DNA from: Nocardioides daphniae
Lineage (GTDB): Bacteria; Actinomycetota; Actinomycetes; Propionibacteriales; Nocardioidaceae
Length of the DNA stretch: 64,000 bases
Assembly (NCBI RefSeq): GCF_004777465.1
Contig: NZ_CP038462.1
Coordinates: 1,054,001-1,118,000, forward strand
Direction: 5' to 3'
A program made the translations under genes and the position numbers. The notes below the pieces were generated by a model. The model was not told the origin of the DNA. It was given only the letters and a program-made list of their open reading frames with translations, and did not search any database. Each line of letters begins with the position of its first letter. Within the stretch, counting starts at the first letter, position 1. This document shows, one piece after another, positions 56,057 through 64,000 of this stretch.

Positions 56057-57403
56057 TCAGCCCAGCGCGGCGACCAGCACCTCCAGCGCTCGGTCGAGCT
56101 CGTCGTCGTCCGGGCCGCCGAAGCCGACCACCAGCCCGCTGAGCCCTGCGCTGCGGCAGTAGGTGGAGAGCAGGTTGACCCGGAAGCCCGCCTCCTCCGC
56201 CGCGCGCTGCGCCCGGGCCGCCCGCTCCTCCTCGAGCAACCACGTCGAGTACATGCCGGCGACCGGGCCGGCGAGCTCGGCGTAGGGCGAGAGGGCGGCG
56301 ACGACCCGCGGTGCGCGCTCGGCGTACGCACGTCTCGCCGCGCGTACGACGGCGTCGACGTGGCCGTCGCGCAGCATCACCGCGAAGGCCGACTGCACCG
56401 CCCACGGCGGGGTGTCGTGGGTCAGCGCACGGAAGGCGTCGACGGTGGGGCGCAGGTGGTCGGGGAGGACCGCCCAGCCCAGCCGCAGCGACGGCATCAC
56501 CGACTTCGAGGCGGTCCCGAGCAACGCCACCTGCCCACGCGCCATGGCCGCCAGCGCCGGCACGGGCGCCACGTCGTAACGGAACTCCGAGTCGTAGTCG
56601 TCCTCGATCACGAGGACCCCGGCGCGCTCGGCCTCGGCCAGCAGGCGGACCCGCTCGTCGGCGCCCATCACGTGGCCCAACGGGTGCTGGTGGGCCGGGG
56701 TCACGTAGGCCGCAGCGAGGCCGGCGAGGTCTCCCACCGGTCCGGAGGCCGGGAGGTCGACGACCTGCCGCCCGCTGGCCAGGACCACCGCGACCGCGGC
56801 CCGGTAGCCCGGGTCCTCGACGCCGACGGGCCGCTGGGGCAGTCCGGTCAGCGCGTGGCGCAGGCCCTGCGTGGTGCCGCTGGTGACCAGCACGTCGTCG
56901 GGGTCGACGTCGAGGCCACGGGTGCGGGCGATCCGCTCGGCCAGCGCCGTCCTCAGCTCCGGCAGGCCCCGCGGGTCGTCGTAGCCGCGCGGTGGGGTGG
57001 CGTCGGTGACGCTGCGCCAGGCCCGGCGCCAGGCGGCCGTCGTGGTGCGCGGCACGGGGCTGGGGCGCCACGGGGTGCCGGCGTCCATCGGCACCAGCGG
57101 GCGCGCCGGGGTCGCGCGGGGGCGTGGGGCGACCTGCCGCAGGGCGACCTCCGGCCCGGCGGCCACCCAGGTGCCCGAGCCGGTGCGGCCCTCCACCCAG
57201 CCCTCGGCGCGCAGCTGGTCCCATGCGGTGTCGACGGTGGCCCGGGAGACGCCCAGGTCGGTGGCCAGCGCGCGGGTGCTGGGCAGGCGGTCGCCCACCG
57301 TGAGCGTGCCGTCGAGGGCGAGACGTCGTACGCCGTCGGCGAGCTGCACGCTGAGCGGCGTACGGGAGTCGCGGTCGAGCCGCACCGGCAGGGGAGTGGT
57401 CAT
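56057..57403 (-). CDS. MocR/PdxR-type GntR regulator with aminotransferase-like domain
   Basis: 448 aa. The N-terminal winged helix (GVRRLALDGTLTVGDRLPSTRALATDLGVSRATV, first half shown by position ~25-58) joins a fold-type-I PLP domain with GYDDPRGLPELR, IEDDYDSEFRYD and the PLP-Lys loop GTASKSVMPSLRLGW. Such regulators sense PLP or amines and often control vitamin B6 genes. It is divergent from a PNPOx-like gene with three operator-like repeats in between, which supports that role. Confidence 0.92.
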   Translation of the reverse strand: MTTPLPVRLDRDSRTPLSVQLADGVRRLALDGTLTVGDRLPSTRALATDLGVSRATVDTAWDQLRAEGWVEGRTGSGTWVAAGPEVALRQVAPRPRATPARPLVPMDAGTPWRPSPVPRTTTAAWRRAWRSVTDATPPRGYDDPRGLPELRTALAERIARTRGLDVDPDDVLVTSGTTQGLRHALTGLPQRPVGVEDPGYRAAVAVVLASGRQVVDLPASGPVGDLAGLAAAYVTPAHQHPLGHVMGADERVRLLAEAERAGVLVIEDDYDSEFRYDVAPVPALAAMARGQVALLGTASKSVMPSLRLGWAVLPDHLRPTVDAFRALTHDTPPWAVQSAFAVMLRDGHVDAVVRAARRAYAERAPRVVAALSPYAELAGPVAGMYSTWLLEEERAARAQRAAEEAGFRVNLLSTYCRSAGLSGLVVGFGGPDDDELDRALEVLVAALG

Positions 57404-57430
57404 CGCGGGGCCTCACGCAGGTCAGACCGA

Positions 57431-57478
57431 AGTGGCCCGACGAGAAGTGTCTGGATTGGCCCGTTCTCTCGGGCCACT
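57431..57478. promoter_or_regulatory. Triple repeat operator between mocR and PPOX genes
   Basis: AGTGGCCCGA (57431), ATTGGCCCGT (57455) and the inverted copy TCGGGCCACT (57469) lie in the 94-bp divergent intergenic region. Two copies run in the same direction 24 bp apart and the third faces them, a layout expected for a MocR dimer. Confidence 0.6.
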
Positions 57479-57497
57479 GAGCGTGGACGATGGTCTC

Positions 57498-58250
57498 ATG
57501 AGCACGAGCGCCCCCGCCCCCCAGGCCGCGTCCCGACTGTCCGACCTCCCGCTGGAGCCCACGGACCGCACCACCGTTACCAGGGGCCGCAACCGGGTGG
57601 TCGCCGACCGCACGAAGCTGCTGGCGCTGCTGGCCGACGGGCTGGTGTGCCACGTCGGCGTCGACGTCGGCGACCACCCGGTCGTGCTGCCCTGCGCCTA
57701 CGCGGTCGACGTCGACGGCCCCGACGCGGGCGGCACCCTCTACCTCCACGGCTCGGTGGCGGCGGGCTGGATCCGCCGCCTGCTGGCCGACCCTGCCCAC
57801 GCGACCATCTGCGTCACCGTCACCGAGCTCGACGGGCTGGTCACCGCCCGCTCGCCCTTCCACCACTCGATGAACTACCGCTCGGCCGTGGTCGTGGGTC
57901 GCGCCCGGGAGGTGACCGACACCGAGGAGCGTCGCCACGCGCTCGACCTGGTCGTCGACCACATGGTCCCGGGCCGCTCGGCCACGCTGCGGCCCAGCAC
58001 CCGCAAGGAACTGGCCGCGACCGCCGTCCTGGCGGTCCCGCTCGCCGAGGCGTCGATGAAGGAGCGCGCCGAGGGGCCGGTCGACGACGAGGCCGACGTG
58101 GCGTCCGGAGTGTGGGGCGGCCACATCCCGCTGCGCCGGGTCGCCGTCGACCCGGTGCCCGCGCCCGACGCGGTGGGGGAGGTGCCCGAGGACGTCCGCG
58201 CCCGGGCCGCGGAGTTGGCCGGTCGTGCCCTCCGGGCGGCGGCTCGTTAG
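57498..58250 (+). CDS. Pyridoxamine-5'-phosphate-oxidase-like flavin-binding protein
   Basis: 250 aa split-barrel FMN-binding fold: RNRVVADRTKLLALLADGLVCHVG, GTLYLHGSVAAGWIRRL, HSMNYRSAVVVGRAREV. It resembles the PNPOx-like subgroup that includes MSMEG-type flavin or F420 proteins rather than classical PdxH. The substrate is unknown, but the divergent MocR regulator points to B6 metabolism. It ends 9 bp before ndk. Confidence 0.82.
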   Translation: MSTSAPAPQAASRLSDLPLEPTDRTTVTRGRNRVVADRTKLLALLADGLVCHVGVDVGDHPVVLPCAYAVDVDGPDAGGTLYLHGSVAAGWIRRLLADPAHATICVTVTELDGLVTARSPFHHSMNYRSAVVVGRAREVTDTEERRHALDLVVDHMVPGRSATLRPSTRKELAATAVLAVPLAEASMKERAEGPVDDEADVASGVWGGHIPLRRVAVDPVPAPDAVGEVPEDVRARAAELAGRALRAAAR

Positions 58251-58253
58251 GCT
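58248..58253 (+). promoter_or_regulatory. -10 box of ndk
   Basis: TAGGCT ends 6 nt before the ATG and overlaps the stop codon of the upstream gene. Confidence 0.5.
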
Positions 58254-58259
58254 GCCCCC

Positions 58260-58667
58260 ATGACCCAGCGCACCTTCGTCCTGCTCAAGCCCGACGCCGT
58301 CAAGCGCGGACTGGTCGGCCAGATCCTGGCCCGCTTCGAGTCGAAGGGTCTGCAGATCGTCGCGCTCGAGCAGCGCACCATCGACGCGGCGCAGGCCGAC
58401 GCGCACTACGCCGAGCACGTCGAGCGCGACTTCTACCCGCCGCTGCGCGACTTCGTCACCTCCGGCCCGCTCGTCGCGGTGGTCCTCGAGGGCGACGAGG
58501 CGATCGAGGTCGTCCGTGCCCTCAACGGCGCCACCGACGGCCGCAAGGCTGCGCCCGGCACGATCCGCGGCGACTACTCGCTCTCCAACCGCGAGAACCT
58601 GGTGCACGGCTCGGACAGCCCCGAGTCGGCCGAGCGCGAGATCGCCCTCTGGTTCCCGGCTCTCTGA
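58260..58667 (+). CDS. ndk: Nucleoside diphosphate kinase
   Basis: 135 aa, normal for Ndk. LLKPDAVKRGL near the N-terminus, GATDGRKAAPGTIRGDY and the phospho-His in ENLVHGSDS are intact. It balances NTP pools from ATP. Usually it directly follows DUF4233. Here a MocR/PPOX pair has been placed between them. Confidence 0.97.
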   Translation: MTQRTFVLLKPDAVKRGLVGQILARFESKGLQIVALEQRTIDAAQADAHYAEHVERDFYPPLRDFVTSGPLVAVVLEGDEAIEVVRALNGATDGRKAAPGTIRGDYSLSNRENLVHGSDSPESAEREIALWFPAL

Positions 58668-58711
58668 GCCAGCCCCACCTGTACGACCCACCTGTCAGAC
58701 GGAGAGCCACC

Positions 58712-59491
58712 ATGGGCACCGCACTCGCCGCCCACCTCGCCGACTGGATCGACGGGCTGGGCCTGACCGACCACCTGGCCGACGCCGGGCTGCCGAGCTT
58801 CACGCGCGACGAGGCCGGCACCCCGACGTGGACCGAGGCCGACGGCACAGCGCTCTCCGACGAGCGGCTGGTCCAGCTCGACGCCTCGCTGCGTGACCAC
58901 GGCGACGACCCGGCCCACGGCGTCCCGGTGGCGCTGCTGCTGCTCGCCCGCAAGGCACGGCTGCGCGCCGAGCTGCTCACCACCCCCGCCTGGACCTACG
59001 AGCACCTCGCCCAGGTGCGTGACGCCTCCGTCAACGCCACCCGCTTCTGGGTGCACAAGCAGGCCCAGGCCCACCAGCTGTTCACCGTGACCCGGGGTGA
59101 GCACCTGCTCGTCCCGGCCTTCCAGCTGACGGCGAGCGGGGACGTACGCCCGGAGCTGCTGCCCGTGCTCGAGCCGCTGCTCTCCTCGGGCACCGACCCG
59201 TGGGACGCCTGGATCTGGTTGACCCACCCGGCCGGACTGCTCGGCGGCGGGGTGCCGGAGCAGCAGGCGGCCGACCCCGAGGAGGCGGCGCTGGTGGCCC
59301 ATGCGGCCCGCAAGCTCGCCGAGCGTGCCGCGGCCTCCCCGAAGGCGGCCCGCCGAGCCGCTCCCGCGCCTGCCGTGACGCCCCCGGCCCCCGGTGGTGG
59401 GCTGCGGCTGCGGCGGCCACCACTGAGCCCGGCCGCGCACCGGTCGTGGGGCGCGCGTGTCCTGCCGGGATCGGCGCCCTCGTCTCCCTAG
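58712..59491 (+). CDS. Protein with Xre/MbcA/ParS-like antitoxin-type domain
   Basis: 259 aa. After a variable N-terminus, residues ~95-190 show a helix-turn-helix-like VRDASVNATRFWVHKQAQAH, then LLVPAFQL and the segment TDPWDAWIWLTHPAGLLGG. The last two resemble the toxin-binding DUF2384/Xre-MbcA-ParS domain of RES-Xre modules. No RES toxin gene is adjacent. The C-terminus is an Ala/Pro tail. It lies between ndk and mreB, so it could also be a DNA-binding protein of another type. Confidence 0.6.
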   Translation: MGTALAAHLADWIDGLGLTDHLADAGLPSFTRDEAGTPTWTEADGTALSDERLVQLDASLRDHGDDPAHGVPVALLLLARKARLRAELLTTPAWTYEHLAQVRDASVNATRFWVHKQAQAHQLFTVTRGEHLLVPAFQLTASGDVRPELLPVLEPLLSSGTDPWDAWIWLTHPAGLLGGGVPEQQAADPEEAALVAHAARKLAERAAASPKAARRAAPAPAVTPPAPGGGLRLRRPPLSPAAHRSWGARVLPGSAPSSP

Positions 59492-59494
59492 GCT
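59489..59494 (+). promoter_or_regulatory. Candidate -10 box upstream of mreB
   Basis: TAGGCT overlaps the stop of the preceding gene. The transcript would have a leader of about 65 nt, containing a GAAGG ribosome site before the mreB ATG. Confidence 0.35.
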
Positions 59495-59563
59495 GATCCG
59501 TGTCGCCTCGGGGTCGCCCGAGGGGACGCTTCTTCCCCCGGATCGACCAGCGAAGGCACGCAC

Positions 59564-60591
59564 ATGGCGAACAGTGTCATCGGCCGTGACATGGCCGTCG
59601 ACCTCGGAACGGCCAACACGCTGGTCTACGTCCGCGGCAAGGGCGTCGTCCTCGACGAGCCCAGCGTCGTCGCGATGAACACCACCACCGGCGAGGTCCT
59701 GGCCGTGGGCCACGAGGCCAAGCGGATGATCGGCCGCACGCCCGAGTCGATCACCGCCATCCGCCCGCTCAAGGACGGCGTGATCGCCGACTTCGACGCG
59801 ACCGAGCAGATGCTGCGCTACTTCATCCAGCAGGTGCACCGTCGCCGCTACTTCGCCAAGCCCCGCATGGTCATCTGCGTGCCCAGCGGCATCACCGCCG
59901 TCGAGCAGCGCGCGGTGAAGGAGGCGGCCTACTCCGCCGGTGCCCGTCGCGTCTACGTCGTCGAGGAGCCGATGGCTGCCGCGATCGGCGCGGGCCTGCC
60001 GGTGCACGAGGCGACCGGCAACATGGTCGTCGATGTCGGCGGCGGCACCACCGAGGTCGCCGTCATCTCGCTCGGCGGCATCGTCACCAGCCTCAGCGTC
60101 CGCACCGCCGGCGACGACCTCGACCAGGCGATCATGGCGTGGATGAAGAAGGAGTACTCCCTGATGCTGGGGGAGCGCACCGCCGAGGAGGTCAAGATGA
60201 CCCTCGGCTCTGCCTTCCCGCTGCCGCAGGAGCCCGAGGCCGAGATCCGCGGCCGCGACATGGTCTCCGGCCTGCCGCGCACGGTCACCGTCTCCACCGT
60301 CGAGGTGCGCCACGCCCTCGAGGAGCAGATCCACGACATCGTCGACGCCGTCCGGATGACCCTCGACCAGACCCCGCCCGAACTGGCCGGCGACATCATG
60401 GACCGCGGCATCGTGCTCACCGGGGGCGGCGCCCTGCTCCGCGGCCTCGACGAGCGCCTGCGCCACGAGACCGGCATGCCCGTCCACCTCGCCGAGCACC
60501 CCTGGAGGCCGTCGTCTTCGGCGCCGGCCGCTGCGTCGAGGAGTTCGAGGCGCTCCAGCAGGTGCTCGTCTCCGACCCGCGACGGTTCTGA
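59564..60591 (+). CDS. mreB: Rod-shape-determining protein MreB (one frameshift)
   Basis: About 342 aa when repaired, actin-fold ATPase. Phosphate-1 loop AVDLGTANTLVY, phosphate-2 VVDVGGGTTEVAV, adenosine motif GIVLTGGGALLRGLDERL and VEEPMAAAIGAGLP are intact. One C is missing in the run at 60499-60502 (AEHP to EAVVFGAGRC), which makes the raw frame run on into mreC. It directs elongasome-driven lateral wall growth. Its presence suggests rods at some stage, unlike mycobacteria, which lack MreB. Confidence 0.95.
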
Positions 60592-60607
60592 GGGAGCAGC
60601 GAATCTG

Positions 60608-61525
60608 ATGGGACTGCGACTTCCGGAGAAGCGCTGGCGCGGGCTCGACGACCGCCAGCCGCCCCGCTCGACCCTGATCGCCCTGGTCCTGGCCTCGATC
60701 ACCCTGATGGTGCTCGACCAGCAGACCGGCGACTCCTCGCCCGTGGAGCCGGTGCGGGCCGTGGTCAGCGAGGTCTTCGCGCCCGTCGAGGCCGTGACCT
60801 CGGTCGCCGTACGCCCGTTCACCACCGTGCCGACCTGGTTCCGGTCGAAGGACTCGCTGCGCAAGGAGGTCGAGCGTCTCGAGGCCGAGAACTCCGCCCT
60901 CCGTGAGGAGGTCGCCACCAGCGACCTCGACGTGCAGACCCTGGTCGAGTTCGAGGGGCTGACCGCAGCCGCTGCCGACCTCGGCCGTGCGCTCGTACCG
61001 GCCCGGGTCATCGGCTACGAGCCGGCGCAGTCGTTCAGCCGCACGGTGACGATCAACGCGGGCACCGCCGCCGGCGTACGCCCCGACATGACCGTCGTCA
61101 ACGACGAGGGCCTGGTCGGCCGCGTGCTCCGCGCGACCCGGCGCACCGCCACCGTCCTGCTCATCCTCGACCCCGAGTCGGTGGTCGGTGGGCGCATCGG
61201 CCAGAGCAAGGAGATCGGCTTCCTCAAGGGCCGTGGCGTGCTCGGCCGTGAGGGCCGCCTCGACCTCGAGCTCCTCGACCAGAGCCTGGTGCCGGCGCAG
61301 GGCGACACCGTCCTGAGCTGGGGCAGCGACGGCGTCGGGCCCTACGTCCCCGGCGTCCCGGTCGGCACCGTCACCGACGTCTTCGAGAGCGTGCGCGAGC
61401 AGAGCCGCCGCGCCGTCATCGAGCCCTTCGTCGACTTCACCGCCCTCGACGTGGTCGGCGTGGTCGTGCCGCCCGACACCTCGAGCGACCGCGCGCTGGT
61501 CCGCGTCGACGGGAGCATCGGATGA
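60608..61525 (+). CDS. mreC: Rod-shape-determining protein MreC
   Basis: 305 aa. One N-terminal helix (ALVLASITLMVLDQQ), a coiled coil (LRKEVERLEAENSALREEV) and the double-barrel extracytoplasmic domain (VIGYEPAQSFSRTVTINAG, NDEGLVGRV, DVVGVVV) follow in family order. It bridges MreB and the PBP2/RodA synthase. The real start is the ATG at 60608, and the apparent in-frame link to mreB is an artefact. It overlaps mreD by ATGA. Confidence 0.95.
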   Translation: MGLRLPEKRWRGLDDRQPPRSTLIALVLASITLMVLDQQTGDSSPVEPVRAVVSEVFAPVEAVTSVAVRPFTTVPTWFRSKDSLRKEVERLEAENSALREEVATSDLDVQTLVEFEGLTAAAADLGRALVPARVIGYEPAQSFSRTVTINAGTAAGVRPDMTVVNDEGLVGRVLRATRRTATVLLILDPESVVGGRIGQSKEIGFLKGRGVLGREGRLDLELLDQSLVPAQGDTVLSWGSDGVGPYVPGVPVGTVTDVFESVREQSRRAVIEPFVDFTALDVVGVVVPPDTSSDRALVRVDGSIG

Positions 61526-62041
61526 GCCTCGTACGCGGCCTCGTCGGCCTGCTCCTCGTCGTGGTGGCCCTCGGGCTCCAGACCTCCCTCTTCCCGCACC
61601 TGGCATGGAACGGCGTCGTGCCCAACCTGGTGCTGCTCGTCGTGGTCGCCGCGGCCCTCTCCCGCAGCCCGCAGTTCGCGCTGGTGCTGGGCTTCACCGG
61701 CGGCGTGCTGATGGACCTGGTCGGCCCGGCCGACCACTTCGCCGGCCGGTGGGCGCTCGCCTTGGTCGTCGTGGCCTGGGTGGCGGCGCGCGTGCGCCAG
61801 GACACCCGCCCCGGCACGCTCGCCGTGCTGGGCACGGTCGCCGCCTCCTCCTTCATCGGCACCTCGGTCTTCGCGCTGACCGGCCTGGTCCTGCGTGACC
61901 CGGTGGTCGGCGTGGGCGAGATGCTCGGCGTGATCGGTCGCCGTCCTGTGGGACCTGCTGCTGACCCCGATCGTGCTGCCGCTGGCCATGAAGGTCCTGC
62001 GTCGTGGCGCGCCCGCCGGCGCGGAGCGGGTCGGGGTCTGA
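61522..62041 (+). CDS. mreD: Rod-shape-determining protein MreD (one frameshift)
   Basis: About 172 aa when repaired, five to six helices. SLVRGLVGLLLVVVALGLQ opens the protein, and the C-terminus LWDLLLTPIVLPLAMKVL is restored by removing one G from the GG near 61938. The stop then overlaps the ATG of the PBP2 gene (TGATGG), giving continuous coupling mreC-mreD-PBP2. Confidence 0.88.
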
Positions 62042-64000
62042 TGGCGGTCACCGGGGCTGAGCGGAGCCGGCTGCGCCTGCTGGTGCTGCGCGCCCTCGTG
62101 CTCACGCTCTTCCTCACCCTCTTCGCCCGCCTCTACTACCTCCAGGTCGTCGGCGGCGACGACTACCGCGCCAAGGCGGCCGACCAGTCGGTGCGCGACA
62201 TCGTCGTGCAGCCGCAACGCGGACTGGTCGTCGACGACATGGGCCGTCCCCTGGTCGCCAACCGGCTGAGCTGGGTCGTCTCGATCGACCGCTCCGTGCT
62301 GCGCAAGCTGGAGGAGGACGAGCGCGACAAGCTCGTGGCCCGGGTCGCCACTGCGGTCGACCAGCGACCGGCCAAGGTCGAGCGGCGACTCCTCGACTGC
62401 GGCTCGAGCGGCGCCGAGTCGGGTGTCTGCTGGAACGGCTCGCCCTTCCAGGCCGTCCCGGTGGCCACCGACGTCGACCAGGCGGTCGCGCTGCGCATCC
62501 TCGAGCAGCCCGAGGACTACCCGGGCGTCGTCGTCGAGCAGCAGAACGTGCGCTCCTACCCCTCGCCCTTCGGCGTCAACCTGGCCCACGTGCTCGGCTA
62601 CCTCAGCCCGATCACCGAGGAGGAGTTCGACTCGGCCTCCGAGGCGGACGACCGCTCGCTCAACGGTGCCTCGGTCGTCGGCCGTGCCGGCGTGGAGCGG
62701 CAGTACGACGAGTGGTTGCGCGGCATGCCCGGCTACCGGCGCGTCTCGGTCGACTCGATGGGCCGCGTCCTGGGCGACGACAGCGAGATCGCCAGCACGC
62801 CGGGCGACACGCTGGTCACCTCCATCGACGCCAAGGTGCAGGCGACGGTCGAGAAGGAGCTGGCCCGCTCGATCGCCACCCAGCGCGCCACCGTCGACAA
62901 GGTCACGGGCCGCAAGTTCGCGGCCGACTCCGGCGCCGCGGTGGTGCTGGAGGCGAAGACCGGACGGGTGGTCGCGATGGCCAGCCAGCCGACGTACGAC
63001 CCCGAGGTCTGGGTCGACGGCATCACCGACAAGGAGCTGGCGCGCCTCTACTCCGAGAAGGCCGGCACCCCGCTGCTCTCGCGGGTCACCCAGGGCCAGT
63101 TCGCGCCGGGCTCGACCTGGAAGCCCTTCATGACCGCGGCGGCGCTGCGCAACGGCTACAGCGCCGACACCCGCCTCCCGTGCGGGGCCAGCTACCAAGT
63201 GGGCAACCGCCCCTTCAAGAACTTCGAGTCGGGCACCTACGGCACCATCGGCTTCGCCAAGGCGCTCGAGGTCTCCTGCAACACCTTCTTCTACGCGATC
63301 GGGCACAACTACTGGAAGAAGTTCGGCTCCGACGTCGACGACGTAGACGCGCGTGACCCGCTGGTGGAGGGCGCCCAGGAGTGGGGCTTCGGCTCCGAGA
63401 CGGGCATCGACCTGCCGGGCGAGGCGTCGGGCCGGATCGCCGACCGGGCGTGGAAGCGTGCCTACTACGACTCGCAGAAGAGCTACTACTGCGGCATCGC
63501 CAAAAAGCCGCAGACGGCCGACACCTCGGCGTTCCTGTACAAGTTCGCGCGTGAGTTCTGCGTCGAGGGCTACGCCTACCGCGCCGGCGACGCCGTCAAC
63601 TTCTCCATCGGGCAGGGCGACACCATGGTGACGCCGCTCCAGCTCGCCGTCGGCTACGCCGCCCTCTCCAACGGCGGCACGCTGTGGCAGCCCCGGGTGG
63701 GCAAGGCGATCGTGACGCCCGAGGGCGAGGTCATCCAGCAGATCAAGCCGAAGAAGGCCGGCAAGGTGAAGTCGACCAAGGCCCAGCTCGCCTTCATCGA
63801 CGACGCGCTCAAGGGCGTCGCCAGCGTCGGCACGATGAGCTGGAAGCTCGGCGGCTTCCCGCTCGACCAGGTCCCGATCCGCGCCAAGACCGGCTCCGCC
63901 GAGGTCTACGGCAAGCAGTCGACCGGGTGGGTGGCCAGCTACACCAAGGACTACGTCGTCATCATGATGATCAGCCAGGGCGGCACCGGCTCGGGCTCCA
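62041..64000 (+). CDS. mrdA: Penicillin-binding protein 2 (class B), truncated by window end
   Basis: 653 codons are visible, open to the right edge. N-terminal anchor (LLVLRALVLTLFLTLF), dimerisation domain (PQRGLVVDDMGRPLVANR), then transpeptidase with SxxK in APGSTWKPF, SxN in EVSCNTFFY and KTG in RAKTGSAEV. It is the elongasome transpeptidase working with RodA. The rodA gene would be expected just beyond the window. Only a short C-terminus is missing. Confidence 0.94.
   Translation, partial: MAVTGAERSRLRLLVLRALVLTLFLTLFARLYYLQVVGGDDYRAKAADQSVRDIVVQPQRGLVVDDMGRPLVANRLSWVVSIDRSVLRKLEEDERDKLVARVATAVDQRPAKVERRLLDCGSSGAESGVCWNGSPFQAVPVATDVDQAVALRILEQPEDYPGVVVEQQNVRSYPSPFGVNLAHVLGYLSPITEEEFDSASEADDRSLNGASVVGRAGVERQYDEWLRGMPGYRRVSVDSMGRVLGDDSEIASTPGDTLVTSIDAKVQATVEKELARSIATQRATVDKVTGRKFAADSGAAVVLEAKTGRVVAMASQPTYDPEVWVDGITDKELARLYSEKAGTPLLSRVTQGQFAPGSTWKPFMTAAALRNGYSADTRLPCGASYQVGNRPFKNFESGTYGTIGFAKALEVSCNTFFYAIGHNYWKKFGSDVDDVDARDPLVEGAQEWGFGSETGIDLPGEASGRIADRAWKRAYYDSQKSYYCGIAKKPQTADTSAFLYKFAREFCVEGYAYRAGDAVNFSIGQGDTMVTPLQLAVGYAALSNGGTLWQPRVGKAIVTPEGEVIQQIKPKKAGKVKSTKAQLAFIDDALKGVASVGTMSWKLGGFPLDQVPIRAKTGSAEVYGKQSTGWVASYTKDYVVIMMISQGGTGSGS

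Overview
The window looks like chromosomal backbone from a very G+C-rich Actinomycetota, most likely a Nocardioides-like member of the Propionibacteriales. The evidence is paired clpP1/clpP2 with tig and clpX, a mycothiol-type Rv2466c reductase homologue, a DUF222/13E12 HNH protein behind an actinobacterial SOS box, a folC-DUF4233-ndk core, and an mreBCD-PBP2 cluster. The genus is inference. I see no prophage, insertion sequence, CRISPR array or riboswitch.

Layout. 1-7.1 kb: the C-terminal part of a sensor kinase, tRNA-His, oligoribonuclease, a MauE/DsbA disulfide pair, an adenosine-deaminase-like enzyme, an acetyltransferase, the SOS-boxed DUF222 HNH gene, a YnfA protein and tRNA-Arg. 7.3-14.9 kb: a tripartite tricarboxylate transporter operon (tctCBA) with a universal stress protein, convergent with a D-aminoacylase-type amidohydrolase, then an NCS2 nucleobase permease and a zinc-ribbon protein. 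15-24.4 kb: a crotonase-fold enzyme, a broken secreted-protein gene, rlmC, an Xaa-Pro-type peptidase, then PrsW coupled to two dynamin-like GTPases and an SSB paralogue.

24.5-50.9 kb: a block whose gene content and order resemble Mycobacterium tuberculosis from about Rv2478c down to Rv2448c (ettA, thioesterase, glbO, DUF5130, pepN, Rv2466c-like reductase, rpiB, nei, tig, clpP1, clpP2, clpX, valS). It has insertions: chrA, a PGRP amidase, GPP34, metG, a LURP-one-like protein, a hydrolase, a PP2C phosphatase, two tRNAs and a His-rich membrane protein. 51-64 kb: uncharacterised and flavodoxin-like genes, folC-DUF4233, a MocR/PPOX divergon inserted before ndk, an Xre/MbcA-like protein, then the rod-shape operon mreB-mreC-mreD-PBP2, cut by the right edge.

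Two window-wide patterns matter. First, about fifteen genes carry a TANNNT box 6-9 nt before the start codon, the layout expected of leaderless transcription. Second, about sixteen genes, including essential ones (valS, folC, mreB), are broken by single-base indels, many in homopolymer runs. These look like sequencing or assembly errors rather than decay, so such genes are given here as single loci with the break position noted.
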